A stretch of 64,000 nt of DNA from an uncultured Chlorobiota bacterium. Lineage in GTDB: Bacteria; Bacteroidota; Ignavibacteria; UBA10030; UBA6906. The stretch is from assembly GCA_900696645.1 (NCBI GenBank), contig CAADGV010000007.1:1-64000 (forward strand). Direction: 5' to 3'. Positions 1-9,549 of the stretch are shown here, in pieces. Position 1 is the first letter of the stretch. The number at the start of each line of letters is the position of its first letter. The translations under genes were made by a program, and so were the position numbers. The notes under the pieces were generated by a model. That model ran no database searches and was not told where the DNA came from. It saw nothing but the letters and a program-made list of their open reading frames with translations.

Positions 1-139
1 CAAACGAGCCAAGGTGAAGCCCAACAGCAAACAAGGACAATCTCGGGGTTGACGATGACAGTGTATTCCTTACATGGTATTACCTGTTCGCCCAACCTAC
101 CGGAAGGATTTCCTAATCGTAAGTAACTCTCGTTCAGCT

Positions 140-1018
140 ATGACGGAAAAGAATGACGGGGAGCACGGGAAGTTCGACCTGAAGAAATTGATTCGGGAGA
201 AATATCCCGCGCTTCCCGATAATCAGCGCAAAGTTGCCGATTATCTGCTTCACAATATTCGGGAAGTACCATTCCTCTCCATCATTGATATTGAACAGAA
301 GTCCGGCGCGAGCAAAGCAACCGTGGTGAGGCTGGCGCAGAGTCTTGGCCTGTCCGGCTTTCAGGAGATGCGGGAACGGTTGATGGAAGGAGTGCAATCT
401 GCAATCCGGCAGCCCGATCAGTTTTCGTTGCTTGGCGGCGCGGATCGTCAGGATACGCTGACGATCGTCGCGCGGCAGGATGTCAAGAATATCAATGAAA
501 CGATCAAGCACCTTGACAAGGAAACGTTCGGGCAGATTGCGTCGATGATTCTCAAAGCATCGCATGTGTACACAGTCGGGCTGGGGATTTCGTCCCTCAT
601 GTCAAAAATTTTCGCGTACACGCTGAATCAGGTTGCCATCCGGTCGACGTCATTCGTTCATGATTACGAGACATTTATCGAACAACTGCCGTTTGTGACG
701 CCCGATGATTTGTTGATAGCCTTTTCCTTTCCGCCGTATTCGAGGGAAACTGTTGATGCGGCGAAAGCCGCAAGCCAACGCGGCGTGCCTGTTGTAGCAA
801 TAACCGACAGAGTAACCTCGCCTGTCACGTTCTATTCACGTAAGGTTGTTCCGATCCGCAGCCAAAACATGCTGTTCACCAATTCCTTTTCAGCAATCTC
901 TGTTGTTATCAATGCTCTTGCTACCGAAGTCGCAGTGAGGAATAGAACAAAGGCAATGAAAGTGTCGAAGGAAATCGACAGGCTGATGCAAGAATCCGGT
1001 CATTATACCGAAGAGTAA
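140..1018 (+). CDS. MurR/RpiR-family transcriptional regulator
   Basis: Predicted DNA-binding regulator of 292 residues. The N-terminal third (about residues 20-95) is a helix-turn-helix of the RpiR type, seen in the stretch SGASKATVVRLAQSLGL. The C-terminal half (about 115-265) is a SIS phosphosugar-binding fold with the typical GLGISSLMSK turn and a later FSFPPYSRE segment. RpiR proteins usually sense sugar phosphates or amino sugars and control nearby catabolic or uptake genes. An upstream ATG at 74 would add 22 poorly conserved residues. The internal ATG at 140 was preferred because family members start close to the HTH; neither start has a clear ribosome site. It lies 67 bp ahead of a TonB-dependent receptor, the obvious candidate target. 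The ligand cannot be deduced. Confidence 0.85.
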   Translation: MTEKNDGEHGKFDLKKLIREKYPALPDNQRKVADYLLHNIREVPFLSIIDIEQKSGASKATVVRLAQSLGLSGFQEMRERLMEGVQSAIRQPDQFSLLGGADRQDTLTIVARQDVKNINETIKHLDKETFGQIASMILKASHVYTVGLGISSLMSKIFAYTLNQVAIRSTSFVHDYETFIEQLPFVTPDDLLIAFSFPPYSRETVDAAKAASQRGVPVVAITDRVTSPVTFYSRKVVPIRSQNMLFTNSFSAISVVINALATEVAVRNRTKAMKVSKEIDRLMQESGHYTEE

Positions 1019-1037
1019 TCGCGTTTGTGGTGTATTG

Positions 1038-1052
1038 CCGTCCGGAGGACGG
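1038..1052. promoter_or_regulatory. Short GC-rich inverted repeat between regulator and receptor genes
   Basis: Perfect dyad with 6-bp arms (CCGTCC and GGACGG) around GGA, 34 bp ahead of the receptor start at 1086. There is no T-run, so it is not a good Rho-independent terminator. An operator for the adjacent RpiR regulator, or an mRNA hairpin, is possible. Confidence 0.3.
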
Positions 1053-1085
1053 AGTGTTATTTGAAGCATACATATGGAGTTCCCC

Positions 1086-3548
1086 ATGAAACAATCCATT
1101 GCATCCATCCTGCTTCTTGCCATAATACCTGTTGCCGTGCTGGTTGCAGGAACAACGGGTAAAATAGCAGGCCGCATTACCGATAAGTCAAACGCCGAGC
1201 CGTTGCCGGGTGTGAACATTGTGGTGGCGACAACCACTCTCGGCGCATCAAGTGCAGCGGATGGGTCGTACACCATTCTCAATGTCCCGCCCGGTCTGTA
1301 CACGATTCGCGTCAGCCTCATAGGCTATGCCGCAATAACAGTGACCCACGTACGGGTGGTTGTTGATCAAACAACAACACTTCACCATTCGCTCGAACCA
1401 TCAACAGTGGAACTGGCCGATATCGTTGTGCGCGCCGAGCGTCCGGCAATTCAGCGCGATCTGACTGCGACAGTCTCGGTTCTTTCAAGCGAGCAAATCA
1501 AGCTTCTGCCGGTGAAGGATTTTGTAGAAGTGCTGCAACTGCAAGCCGGAGTGGTGGGGGAAGGAAGCAGAATCAATGTGCGGGGCGGGCGAAGCAACGA
1601 AGTTGCATACCTGATTGACGGCATGTATGTGAAGGACCCTGTTCTCGGCACGCTCGGCACTCGCATCAACAACGACGCCATTGCCGAACTGAACTTCCTC
1701 AGCGGAACGTTCAACGCCGAGTATGGGAATGCGTTGAGCGGAGTTGTCAACATCATCACCAAGGAGGGGTCAAAGGAATTTAGCGGTTTGCTGGAAGGGC
1801 GGACAAGCGAGTTCGGTGTTACCCGATACAGCAATATCCGTGAATCCCGGGTCAGCGGATCGTTGAGCGGGCCGCTCGGTGCCGAGGATTTGTCCTTCTT
1901 CCTCAGTGGCGAGCGTGACGCGCGGGGAAGCTGGCTCCCGTTCGGACACGACAAGACCATCTCTTCATTTGTGAAAATCAATTCCCGTCTTTCATCGGAA
2001 TTCAAATTAGCGCTGAGCGGTCGGTACACGGAAAACCGGCGGCAACCGTATAATCACAGTTGGAAATACATCCCGGAGCAATACATTCGTATCCGGGAAT
2101 ACAGCAGGCAAGCGACTGCAACTGTAACACACAGTGCCGCGCAAAACCTCTTCTATGACCTCCGGTTTTCCTTCTTCAATCAATCCTACTATTCGGGGGT
2201 GGACAAGGATACGTCAAAGTACATTACTGCCGCGAACAGGGAGTATCTGCCCGTCGGCACAGGCTATGAATTCTATTCACATGCTGATCCTTTGGAGATT
2301 ATCGACAACAGGACGTCAACGCTGAACTTCAAGGGCGATCTTGTCTGGCAGATCGGGAAAGCCAATGAAGTGAAATTTGGTGTCGAGTTGAAGAAACACA
2401 AGCTGAACTACTTCAATATCTACGATCCGAAGAGAAATTTCCCTTACATCACGAATTTTGAAAAGCGCCCTCTCGAAGGTGCCGCCTACATCCAGGATAA
2501 GATTGAGTTGCTGGCACTGGTCGTGAATTTGGGGCTCCGCTTTGATTACGCAAACCAGCTTACGTCGTTCCGCAGCGATCCACTCAATCCGAATTCGCTG
2601 ATTGATTCCAAGCCGAAAACGCAGGTGAGTCCCCGCCTCGGCGTGGCTCATCCCATTAGCGACAAAACGTCGCTGCATTTCTCCTACGGCCGCTTTTTCC
2701 AGAATCCGGATTACAGCAGGCTGTACGAGAACTCGCAGTACGATTTGAATGTACGCGAACCGCTGTTTGGCCAGCCGAATCTCGACGCCGAACGTACGAC
2801 AGCATATGAGGTGGGGCTTGCACATCAGTTCAGCGACTTGCTGACGGGAAGTTTCACCGCGTATTACAAAGATGTTACAGGGCTTGTGGGGACACGGTTT
2901 TCATTTCCCTTTATCGCCGGCAGATATGTTGGGTACACGCTGTATGTGAACGAGGCATATTCGAATATCAAAGGGTTCGAAGTCAACCTGAACATGCGCC
3001 GCTCCAAGTATCTTGCCGGTTCGCTGACATACACATACTCATCCGCAAAGGGGAGTGCGTCATCGGAAACGGAAGACTATCCCGGCACCACAACCTCCAC
3101 GTTACTCTATCCGCTGAACTGGGACAAGACACACATCGTGAATCTGAATGTCAGCCTGTATTTCCCCGATGGTGATGGTCCTGAACTGTTCGGCCTGCAT
3201 CCGTTCGAGAACATGTACTGGAATTTCATTTTCCGGGCAAGCAGCGGCTATCCCTATACGCCGAGCGGACGCGATGCAGGTTTTGTGGAAAAGAATTCAG
3301 CACGCATGCCGGCGACCTATTCGTTCGATGCAGAAATCAGCAAGGATTGGAGCATCTCCACCTTCACGCTTTCGGCATTTGTGGAGTTGCTCAATCTGAC
3401 CGATCGCAAGAATGTGTTCAGCGTGTACACGGATACCGGCGAACCGGACCGGACGACGATCGGAAACAACTCGCAGGAGTATGTTCAGGATCCGAGCAAC
3501 TTCGGTCCTCCACGGAGAATTCGCCTTGGTGTGCGTTTCCGGTTTTAG
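1086..3548 (+). CDS. TonB-dependent receptor with carboxypeptidase-like regulatory domain
   Basis: Outer-membrane active transporter of 820 residues. It begins with a signal peptide (MKQSIASILLLAIIPVAVLVAG). A CarboxypepD_reg-like beta-sandwich follows (about 25-110; AGRITDKSNAEPLPGVNI). Next comes a plug domain (about 125-225; INVRGGRSNEVAYLIDGMYV) and then a long beta-barrel ending in the aromatic signature RLGVRFRF, as expected for BamA-dependent insertion. The start at 1086 is chosen over the in-frame ATG at 1074 because GGAG at 1076-1079 sits 6 bases upstream and the signal peptide then begins cleanly. No SusD partner follows, so it is not a classic polysaccharide-utilisation pair. The next genes encode secreted T9SS proteins and peptidases, which hints at peptide or protein-derived substrates, but the ligand is unknown. 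Confidence 0.93.
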   Translation: MKQSIASILLLAIIPVAVLVAGTTGKIAGRITDKSNAEPLPGVNIVVATTTLGASSAADGSYTILNVPPGLYTIRVSLIGYAAITVTHVRVVVDQTTTLHHSLEPSTVELADIVVRAERPAIQRDLTATVSVLSSEQIKLLPVKDFVEVLQLQAGVVGEGSRINVRGGRSNEVAYLIDGMYVKDPVLGTLGTRINNDAIAELNFLSGTFNAEYGNALSGVVNIITKEGSKEFSGLLEGRTSEFGVTRYSNIRESRVSGSLSGPLGAEDLSFFLSGERDARGSWLPFGHDKTISSFVKINSRLSSEFKLALSGRYTENRRQPYNHSWKYIPEQYIRIREYSRQATATVTHSAAQNLFYDLRFSFFNQSYYSGVDKDTSKYITAANREYLPVGTGYEFYSHADPLEIIDNRTSTLNFKGDLVWQIGKANEVKFGVELKKHKLNYFNIYDPKRNFPYITNFEKRPLEGAAYIQDKIELLALVVNLGLRFDYANQLTSFRSDPLNPNSLIDSKPKTQVSPRLGVAHPISDKTSLHFSYGRFFQNPDYSRLYENSQYDLNVREPLFGQPNLDAERTTAYEVGLAHQFSDLLTGSFTAYYKDVTGLVGTRFSFPFIAGRYVGYTLYVNEAYSNIKGFEVNLNMRRSKYLAGSLTYTYSSAKGSASSETEDYPGTTTSTLLYPLNWDKTHIVNLNVSLYFPDGDGPELFGLHPFENMYWNFIFRASSGYPYTPSGRDAGFVEKNSARMPATYSFDAEISKDWSISTFTLSAFVELLNLTDRKNVFSVYTDTGEPDRTTIGNNSQEYVQDPSNFGPPRRIRLGVRFRF

Positions 3549-3576
3549 TTTATCCAAATAACGAGAGTAACCGACT

Positions 3577-6366
3577 ATGAGAATCCTTGCGTTTATCACG
3601 TTACTGACATTGGTTGTGCTGCCCGGCGCGGCACAAAACAGAAAGGCGCTCGAAGAACTGGAGCGGCTTTCGCTGTTGCAGAAGATCTCCGGCATTCAAG
3701 ATCGGGCGGGGGGGCTTCACAACAAGAGTAATATCGGGCAGTTCTTCGAGAACAGGGGAAAGCTGTATGCGCGTACGCGGGCACAAGGCCCTTCGGGTGA
3801 ATACCCGATTGGCAGTACACGCGAGTATATCTACCGTATCAATCCTTTGGTGGGAATTCCCGGCAACGTCATTCAAGGAAGGTACACGACAAACGAAGAG
3901 TGGGAGGCGGCAGCCGGGTATCACAATCGCGATAGTGCCAAGGTTGCTTTCTCCGATCGGCCCTATACCTGGCCTGCGTCGGGTTGGCACAAGAAGGATC
4001 AGGACGGAAACGCCATTTTTGTTTCTGATCAGGACAGCTACTGCGTGTACAACGATTCCAACAACACGCGTCAGGTGCTGGGCCTCGAAGTCCATCAAAC
4101 CGGCTACGCATATGGCCTGAAGTTGGTGAAAGATTTGATCTTCTTCCGCTACGATATCGTGAACAAATCAACCAACACCTACAATGATCTGTACTTCGGG
4201 ATGTACGTCGACTTGGATATCGGCAATGCTCCCGGAGGTGTCGCTGAATATGCCGACGACCGGCTTGGCCTGAACAGGGAACTGCGGTTGATGTATTTTT
4301 ACGATTCCGATCACTTCTCATCCGAGTGGCCGGGGAGTCCTCCGGGATACTTCGGGTATGCATTCCTCAAGACACCATCAGTCAACGGCATAGAAGTCGG
4401 CTGGACGGATTTCCACTACAACCTCTATGATGATGACCTGGACCGCGATAGCATTCAATATGGCATCATGTCAAGCGCACAATCGCTGTACAGCTCAAGT
4501 CTGGGTCCGAGATATTTTCACCTCGGGTCGAATCCCCCCAACCTGCGTTTTGACGATACGGCAACTGTCCCGCTGACGGGTCTTGACCTCGTTGCAACAA
4601 TGTCATCGGGCCCGTACTCGATTGGCCCCGGCGATACGCTGACCTTTATTACAGTCATGGTGGCCGGCCCCGATTTGCAGGGTATCGTTACCAATACTCA
4701 GCGTGCGTACGACTTGTATGCCGCGGGTTTCACAAGTCCGCGTCCTCCCGAACCGGCGCCCAAGATCACCGTTGTTGCAGGTGATGGGCGGGTCTATATT
4801 TCGTGGGATGATGCCGCGGAACGTTCGCGCGACCAACTTACAGGCCGTTTTGACTTTGAGGGATACCGTCTCTACAAAAGCATCGACTTGGGACAGCGCT
4901 GGGATAACATTGATCGGAACGCACAGCCCAACGTCGGTCCCGATCCTGTACCTCTTGCTGAGTTTGACAAGATTAATGGCATCGGAGCAGACAAAGGACT
5001 GCAATACAGCTACGTGGACAGCAATGTTATCAACGGGCTGGAGTATTGGTACTCGATTACCGCGTATGACACGGGGGATTCGCTCGTCGCAAGTCTTGAG
5101 AATCCTCGCGGAAATAATGCAGAGGCGCCGAATCTCGGCATCGCGATTCCTCGTTCAACCGCGTCGGGAAGAACTCCGGTCGCCGCAACGGTACCAACGC
5201 AAACCGGAACGGGCAACTCCAATGTCGTGTTTGCCGTGCAACCGGCGGATATTCCCGATGCAGGCGACCGAGCGTACGTCATCTCGTTCTCCCCAAAAGT
5301 CTCAATAGAGAATGGCAATCTGAGGACGATTGCACAGGCTGCGGTACATTCTGCCGGAGCTTCGACTGCGCACGATTTCAGCTTGACATTTCTTTCTCCC
5401 ACTACTTATCGGCTTAGGGACTTGACGGCGAACTCTGTGCTGGTTGCAAATGGTACGTACACATCTGGAACCCCCATAGCCTTTGCGGGAGTGTTGTTGA
5501 CGCTGACGGATACGTCTTCATTCCCTGATCAACGACCTGAAGCGGGAGATTCAATTGTTGTAAGCCCGGGTATGGCAATTACTTCCAACGGCGTGGAAGT
5601 GATGCCGTTACGAAGGCTGAGATACAGCACGAGAATGTCAACAGTAAACGGCATCGTAGTTACAGTGACGCCCAACAATCCCATTCAGAGTATTCAACAA
5701 ACAACGGGGACACATCCGCTTACCGTCATCGGCAAAGTCACGAATGCAGGAATTGTGCCCGACGAGACGTTCCGCCTGACTGTTGTTTCGGTGATTACTG
5801 ATTCCGGAAGGACCTTCGCAAAAGTAGAACTGAAGAATGCCGCGGATTCCCTCATTGCACGGCGCGATTCATTGAAATCCGGCGATGTACTTGCCGTAAT
5901 CGGCTTCACGCTGGAAGTCCGGTTCGATGCAGCACGGCCTCCGTTGGCCGGTACCGTCGTGGAAATCAGGACAGTCCGGCAACACTTGATTACCTACGCC
6001 GATCAATTCACGTTTAGCACCACGGGGGCCCGCGTAGACCTGAATGCAGCTGCATCGGGATTGGAGCGTGTGAAAGTTGTTCCGAATCCATACCTGATTT
6101 CGTCGCTGTACGAGCGGGAGTTCGGCGCATTGCGTCGTGAGCCAATCCGGCAATTGAAGTTCAACAACCTCCCGCCGAAGTGTACCATCTACATTTTCAC
6201 CATTGCAGGTGACAAGGTGCAAACCATTGAACATGACAGTGACAACGGTACAGCGACTTGGGATTTGCGCGGGGCAGGGGGGCGCGTAATTGCTCCCGGC
6301 ATATACCTGTATCTTGTCAAGGCTGAAAGCGGTGAGAAACTTGGCCGTTTCGCGGTGATAAAATAG
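3577..6366 (+). CDS. Large secreted protein with T9SS-type C-terminal sorting domain
   Basis: Secreted protein of 929 residues without a recognisable enzyme domain. It has a signal peptide (MRILAFITLLTLVVLPGAAQ). A long N-terminal region follows, rich in Tyr/Asp and with a repeated-strand character. A fibronectin-like segment (about residues 395-510: APKITVVAGDGRVYISWDD and later YWYSITAYD) comes before beta-rich domains. The C-terminal 90 residues (VVPNPYLISS, APGIYLYLVK, GRFAVIK) are a T9SS-type sorting/anchoring tail. It lies 28 bp after the receptor gene and 9 bp before the PorV-like gene, so the three are probably cotranscribed. A surface-attached partner for the receptor is plausible; no function is claimed. 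Confidence 0.85.
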   Translation: MRILAFITLLTLVVLPGAAQNRKALEELERLSLLQKISGIQDRAGGLHNKSNIGQFFENRGKLYARTRAQGPSGEYPIGSTREYIYRINPLVGIPGNVIQGRYTTNEEWEAAAGYHNRDSAKVAFSDRPYTWPASGWHKKDQDGNAIFVSDQDSYCVYNDSNNTRQVLGLEVHQTGYAYGLKLVKDLIFFRYDIVNKSTNTYNDLYFGMYVDLDIGNAPGGVAEYADDRLGLNRELRLMYFYDSDHFSSEWPGSPPGYFGYAFLKTPSVNGIEVGWTDFHYNLYDDDLDRDSIQYGIMSSAQSLYSSSLGPRYFHLGSNPPNLRFDDTATVPLTGLDLVATMSSGPYSIGPGDTLTFITVMVAGPDLQGIVTNTQRAYDLYAAGFTSPRPPEPAPKITVVAGDGRVYISWDDAAERSRDQLTGRFDFEGYRLYKSIDLGQRWDNIDRNAQPNVGPDPVPLAEFDKINGIGADKGLQYSYVDSNVINGLEYWYSITAYDTGDSLVASLENPRGNNAEAPNLGIAIPRSTASGRTPVAATVPTQTGTGNSNVVFAVQPADIPDAGDRAYVISFSPKVSIENGNLRTIAQAAVHSAGASTAHDFSLTFLSPTTYRLRDLTANSVLVANGTYTSGTPIAFAGVLLTLTDTSSFPDQRPEAGDSIVVSPGMAITSNGVEVMPLRRLRYSTRMSTVNGIVVTVTPNNPIQSIQQTTGTHPLTVIGKVTNAGIVPDETFRLTVVSVITDSGRTFAKVELKNAADSLIARRDSLKSGDVLAVIGFTLEVRFDAARPPLAGTVVEIRTVRQHLITYADQFTFSTTGARVDLNAAASGLERVKVVPNPYLISSLYEREFGALRREPIRQLKFNNLPPKCTIYIFTIAGDKVQTIEHDSDNGTATWDLRGAGGRVIAPGIYLYLVKAESGEKLGRFAVIK

Positions 6367-6375
6367 GAGATCGCC

Positions 6376-7434
6376 ATGAACACTACATACATGAACGCTA
6401 CGATAACAGATTATAGTACCGTGATAAGAAAGCGACGCCGAACAAGCCTGCTCTTGATCGCGCTCCTCCTTTCCAATACGCCAAACCTCTTCGCGCAAAA
6501 TCCGAATCTTGGAACTTCAGGTGCACAATTCTTGAAAATTCCTGTCGGCGCCAGAGCTTCGGCAATGGCGGGAGCGTACATTGCTCATGCGCAGGATGCT
6601 ACGGCATTATTCTGGAATCCGGCGGGCATTGTCAATGTCCGCTCAAATGACCTTGCCGTGTCGCACACGGAATGGTGGGCAAGCCTTGCACTGAACCATG
6701 CCGCATTTGTGCATTCGATCCGGGATGTTGGCTCGCTTGGCGTTTCCGTTTCCGTTCTGACGATGGACAAGATGGAGGTGACAACGGAGCTGCAGCCGGA
6801 AGGGACAGGAGAGTTCTTTGATGCCCAGGACCTGATGTTTGGCGTTAGTTATGCCCGCAGGCTGACCGATGATTTCAGCGTGGGGTTGACGGCAAAATAT
6901 GTGCAGCAGCGCATTTGGAACGAATCTGCATCCGGGTTTGCGTTCGACGTCGGAACACAGTACAGGATCGGGTTTCGCGACCTGACCATTGCAATGAGTA
7001 TGACAAACTTCGGCGGCGATATGAAATACAGCGGAAGGGATCTGCGTGTCACGTACGATCGGAATTCCCAGATCACGTACAACAGACTGTCGCCATCGGA
7101 GCTTTCAACGGAAGAGTATCCTCTGCCCCTTCATTTTCAGGTCGGCCTTTCGATGACTGCATTCAGCACCGAGGATGTAAGCATGCTTGTTGCTGTCGAT
7201 GTCACGCATCCCAATGACAATAGCGAGCACGTGAATGTGGGAGCCGAGATTCAGGCATTCGAGCGAGCGTATCTTCGCGGAGGGTACAGGTTCGGATACG
7301 ACATCGAGCGGGCAACCTTCGGGGCCGGCGTGGTAGCGCCGCTCGGTGACTTGATGCTGCGGTTTGACTATGCATATGCAACGTACAACCTGCTTCCGAA
7401 CATCAGCAGGTTCTCACTCGGCGTTCAATTCTAA
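6376..7434 (+). CDS. PorV/PorQ-family outer-membrane protein
   Basis: Outer-membrane beta-barrel of 352 residues from the PorV/PorQ (UPF0164) family. In T9SS bacteria these proteins carry or hand over secreted cargo to the surface-attachment machinery. Visible features are a signal peptide (ending NLFAQNP), the family start GTSGAQFLKIPVGARASAMAGAY written here across residues 47-70, the block ATALFWNPAGI, and a barrel ending FSLGVQF. GGAG at 6366-6369 lies 6 bases before the ATG and overlaps the stop codon of the preceding gene, so translation is likely coupled. Its position directly after a T9SS cargo gene supports a dedicated cargo-carrier pairing. Confidence 0.88.
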   Translation: MNTTYMNATITDYSTVIRKRRRTSLLLIALLLSNTPNLFAQNPNLGTSGAQFLKIPVGARASAMAGAYIAHAQDATALFWNPAGIVNVRSNDLAVSHTEWWASLALNHAAFVHSIRDVGSLGVSVSVLTMDKMEVTTELQPEGTGEFFDAQDLMFGVSYARRLTDDFSVGLTAKYVQQRIWNESASGFAFDVGTQYRIGFRDLTIAMSMTNFGGDMKYSGRDLRVTYDRNSQITYNRLSPSELSTEEYPLPLHFQVGLSMTAFSTEDVSMLVAVDVTHPNDNSEHVNVGAEIQAFERAYLRGGYRFGYDIERATFGAGVVAPLGDLMLRFDYAYATYNLLPNISRFSLGVQF

Positions 7435-7446
7435 TCCGGCGAGCTC

Positions 7447-9531
7447 GTGAAGCGACGACATTGGCGGCCTGCCGGAACCGTGTTGGTGTGTCTCTTGTCC
7501 CTCCGCGTTGCGGCAGTCGGGCAGGGGTATATTTGCGCGATCGGAGGGGGGAGTGAAGACTACAATTCGTGGTCTGATGCACCGTATCGGTGGATTGTGC
7601 AGAGAGCCGACAGTCAGCACATTATCGTTCTGGCAACAAGCACCCAAACCACCTGGATTCCCACCTACTTCATGTCGCTTGGTGCGTCTTCGTCAACAAA
7701 TTACATTGTTCCTTCAGTCGCGGTTGCCAACGATTCCGCGACCTATCATGCCATCCGGCAGAGTCGCGGCGTATTCATTAAAGGCGGGGATCAGTGGCTG
7801 TATGTAAGCAGATGGCGCGGGACGCTTGCTGAACAGGCAATTCGGGAAGTCTTCCTTTCCGGCGGCGTTGTGGCAGGAACAAGCGCAGGCGCGATGGTAT
7901 TGAGTGAAATTGTTTCCGATGCTCAATTCGGCACCGCGGTTTCACGGTCGGCGTTGCGCAATCCTCGGTCGGCCAATCTGAGTCTCACAACTGATTTTCT
8001 GCAACTCGTTCCGAATACGCTTATCGATACACATTTTCACGAACGAGGAAGATTTGGCAGATTGCTGGCATCGGTGGGCAAGTACTTCGTTGACACCGGA
8101 AGGCGAATCATCGGTATCGGAATTGAAGATCTGACGGCATTGTGCATCTCTCCCAACGGCAGTGCGGAGGTGATGGGTTCAGGGTCCGTCAACTTTTACT
8201 ATCCTTCAACCAACTCAACCGTCCGGGCTACTTCGAATGAACCGCTTGTGTTTACGAACGTGCAGTTTGACGCTCTTGTTGCCGGATTTGCGTACAACCT
8301 CAACACACGGACTGTTTCGTATATCCCACCAACTGCAACAGCACCGCTTCCCGGAACTTCCGATCCTGCTGTCAATTCCATCAGCCTTTTCGGTGATGCC
8401 TTCCCTTCGCCAGACGGCCTGACGCAGTTTGCACAAGCTGCAGGCGGCACGACATCACGCGTTGCGGTTGTCTGTTTGCCGGGTTCTTCAAGCGCAGGAC
8501 AGCGATACGTTGACTCACTGATGGGAAGGGGTATTGTCAATGCCTCGCTCGTTCTTTTGGATCAAGCGAGTGCAAATAACGCAACCATGGCCGGTACTGT
8601 TGCGCAATCGCAGGGAATCATCTTCACATCAAATCTGTCCGAGACGTTTCCGAGTTACACCGATTCAACAACATTGGTCGGACAGGCATTGCGTGCCCGG
8701 CTGCAATCCGGAATTGCAGTCGCCTACGCGCACCAGGATGCAAAGCTTGCCGGTAGTAGAATCGTGTTCCGGACTGAACTGGAAGAGTTTGCCGCGTATC
8801 GGGGCAAACTCATTCTTGGCAATGGCATGAAGGCATTAAGAAACCTTCTCGTCATGCCTCTCATTTTTGAATCATCAGTGTACGATGAGAACCGGTCAAC
8901 CGGACTGACGTGGGGTATGGCAAAGAGTGAATGCAAAACCGGCATCTATCTTGACGAAGGCGGTTACGTAACGATTTCGCCTTCGGGTCTTGTTCAATCC
9001 ATCGGCCCCACGCCTGTTGTGCTTGTCGATGCGCGCAATGCTACTCACGTTGATTTTTCAACGTATCGGGCACCGTCAAGTGTCGGACCCCGCCAGTCCG
9101 CAGCGATTGTCGGCGGAAAAATTCAGGTGCTGGACGGCGACGTCCGGTACAATGCTTTGACAGGACAGGTGATTACATCAGTGCAAGAAGATCACAATGA
9201 GATTCCGGTCAGAAGGACACTGGTGGATAGCTATCCTAACCCCTTTAATCCGACGACAACAATTCGATACTCGTTGCCGCTCAACGTGCATGATCGGGCG
9301 CGAGCTTTTCACGTAAGGCTGACGGTTTACGATGTGTTGGGTCGGGAATTGGCGACTCTCGTGAATGCTGTTCAGGAGCCGGGACAGAAATCTGTGCATT
9401 TCGATATTCGCATAGCCGGCATGCCTTCAGGATTGGCAAGCGGCGTATTGTTTTACCGGCTTTCGGTAAGTTCTTCGGATCGGGTCGGCAACAATGCTGT
9501 GGTGGTCGGCAAGATGCTTCTTCTTCGGTAA
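7447..9531 (+). CDS. Cyanophycinase-like (peptidase family S51) protein with T9SS sorting domain
   Basis: Secreted peptidase of 694 residues starting at GTG. The signal peptide ends near AAVGQG. Residues about 25-270 form an S51 domain: FIKGGDQW, the nucleophile elbow GTSAGAM with Ser146, THFHERGRFG (His196/His198) and GIGIEDLTAL. These are the landmarks of cyanophycinase, which cuts the Asp-Arg polymer cyanophycin, although S51 also contains other dipeptidases. Residues about 300-590 look like a second, degenerate copy of the fold in which AYAHQDAK replaces the GTSAGA elbow. The end (SYPNPFNPTTTIRY to GKMLLLR) is a type A T9SS sorting domain, so the enzyme should be exported and surface-linked. 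It overlaps no neighbour and lies 12 bp after the PorV-like gene. Confidence 0.85.
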   Translation: MKRRHWRPAGTVLVCLLSLRVAAVGQGYICAIGGGSEDYNSWSDAPYRWIVQRADSQHIIVLATSTQTTWIPTYFMSLGASSSTNYIVPSVAVANDSATYHAIRQSRGVFIKGGDQWLYVSRWRGTLAEQAIREVFLSGGVVAGTSAGAMVLSEIVSDAQFGTAVSRSALRNPRSANLSLTTDFLQLVPNTLIDTHFHERGRFGRLLASVGKYFVDTGRRIIGIGIEDLTALCISPNGSAEVMGSGSVNFYYPSTNSTVRATSNEPLVFTNVQFDALVAGFAYNLNTRTVSYIPPTATAPLPGTSDPAVNSISLFGDAFPSPDGLTQFAQAAGGTTSRVAVVCLPGSSSAGQRYVDSLMGRGIVNASLVLLDQASANNATMAGTVAQSQGIIFTSNLSETFPSYTDSTTLVGQALRARLQSGIAVAYAHQDAKLAGSRIVFRTELEEFAAYRGKLILGNGMKALRNLLVMPLIFESSVYDENRSTGLTWGMAKSECKTGIYLDEGGYVTISPSGLVQSIGPTPVVLVDARNATHVDFSTYRAPSSVGPRQSAAIVGGKIQVLDGDVRYNALTGQVITSVQEDHNEIPVRRTLVDSYPNPFNPTTTIRYSLPLNVHDRARAFHVRLTVYDVLGRELATLVNAVQEPGQKSVHFDIRIAGMPSGLASGVLFYRLSVSSSDRVGNNAVVVGKMLLLR

Positions 9532-9549
9532 CAAACTCTCAGGCGCATA

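Noticed and set aside
49-76. Possible promoter TTGACG with TACATG at the window start
   Set aside because: The -10 box fits poorly and the region is truncated, so it was not called.
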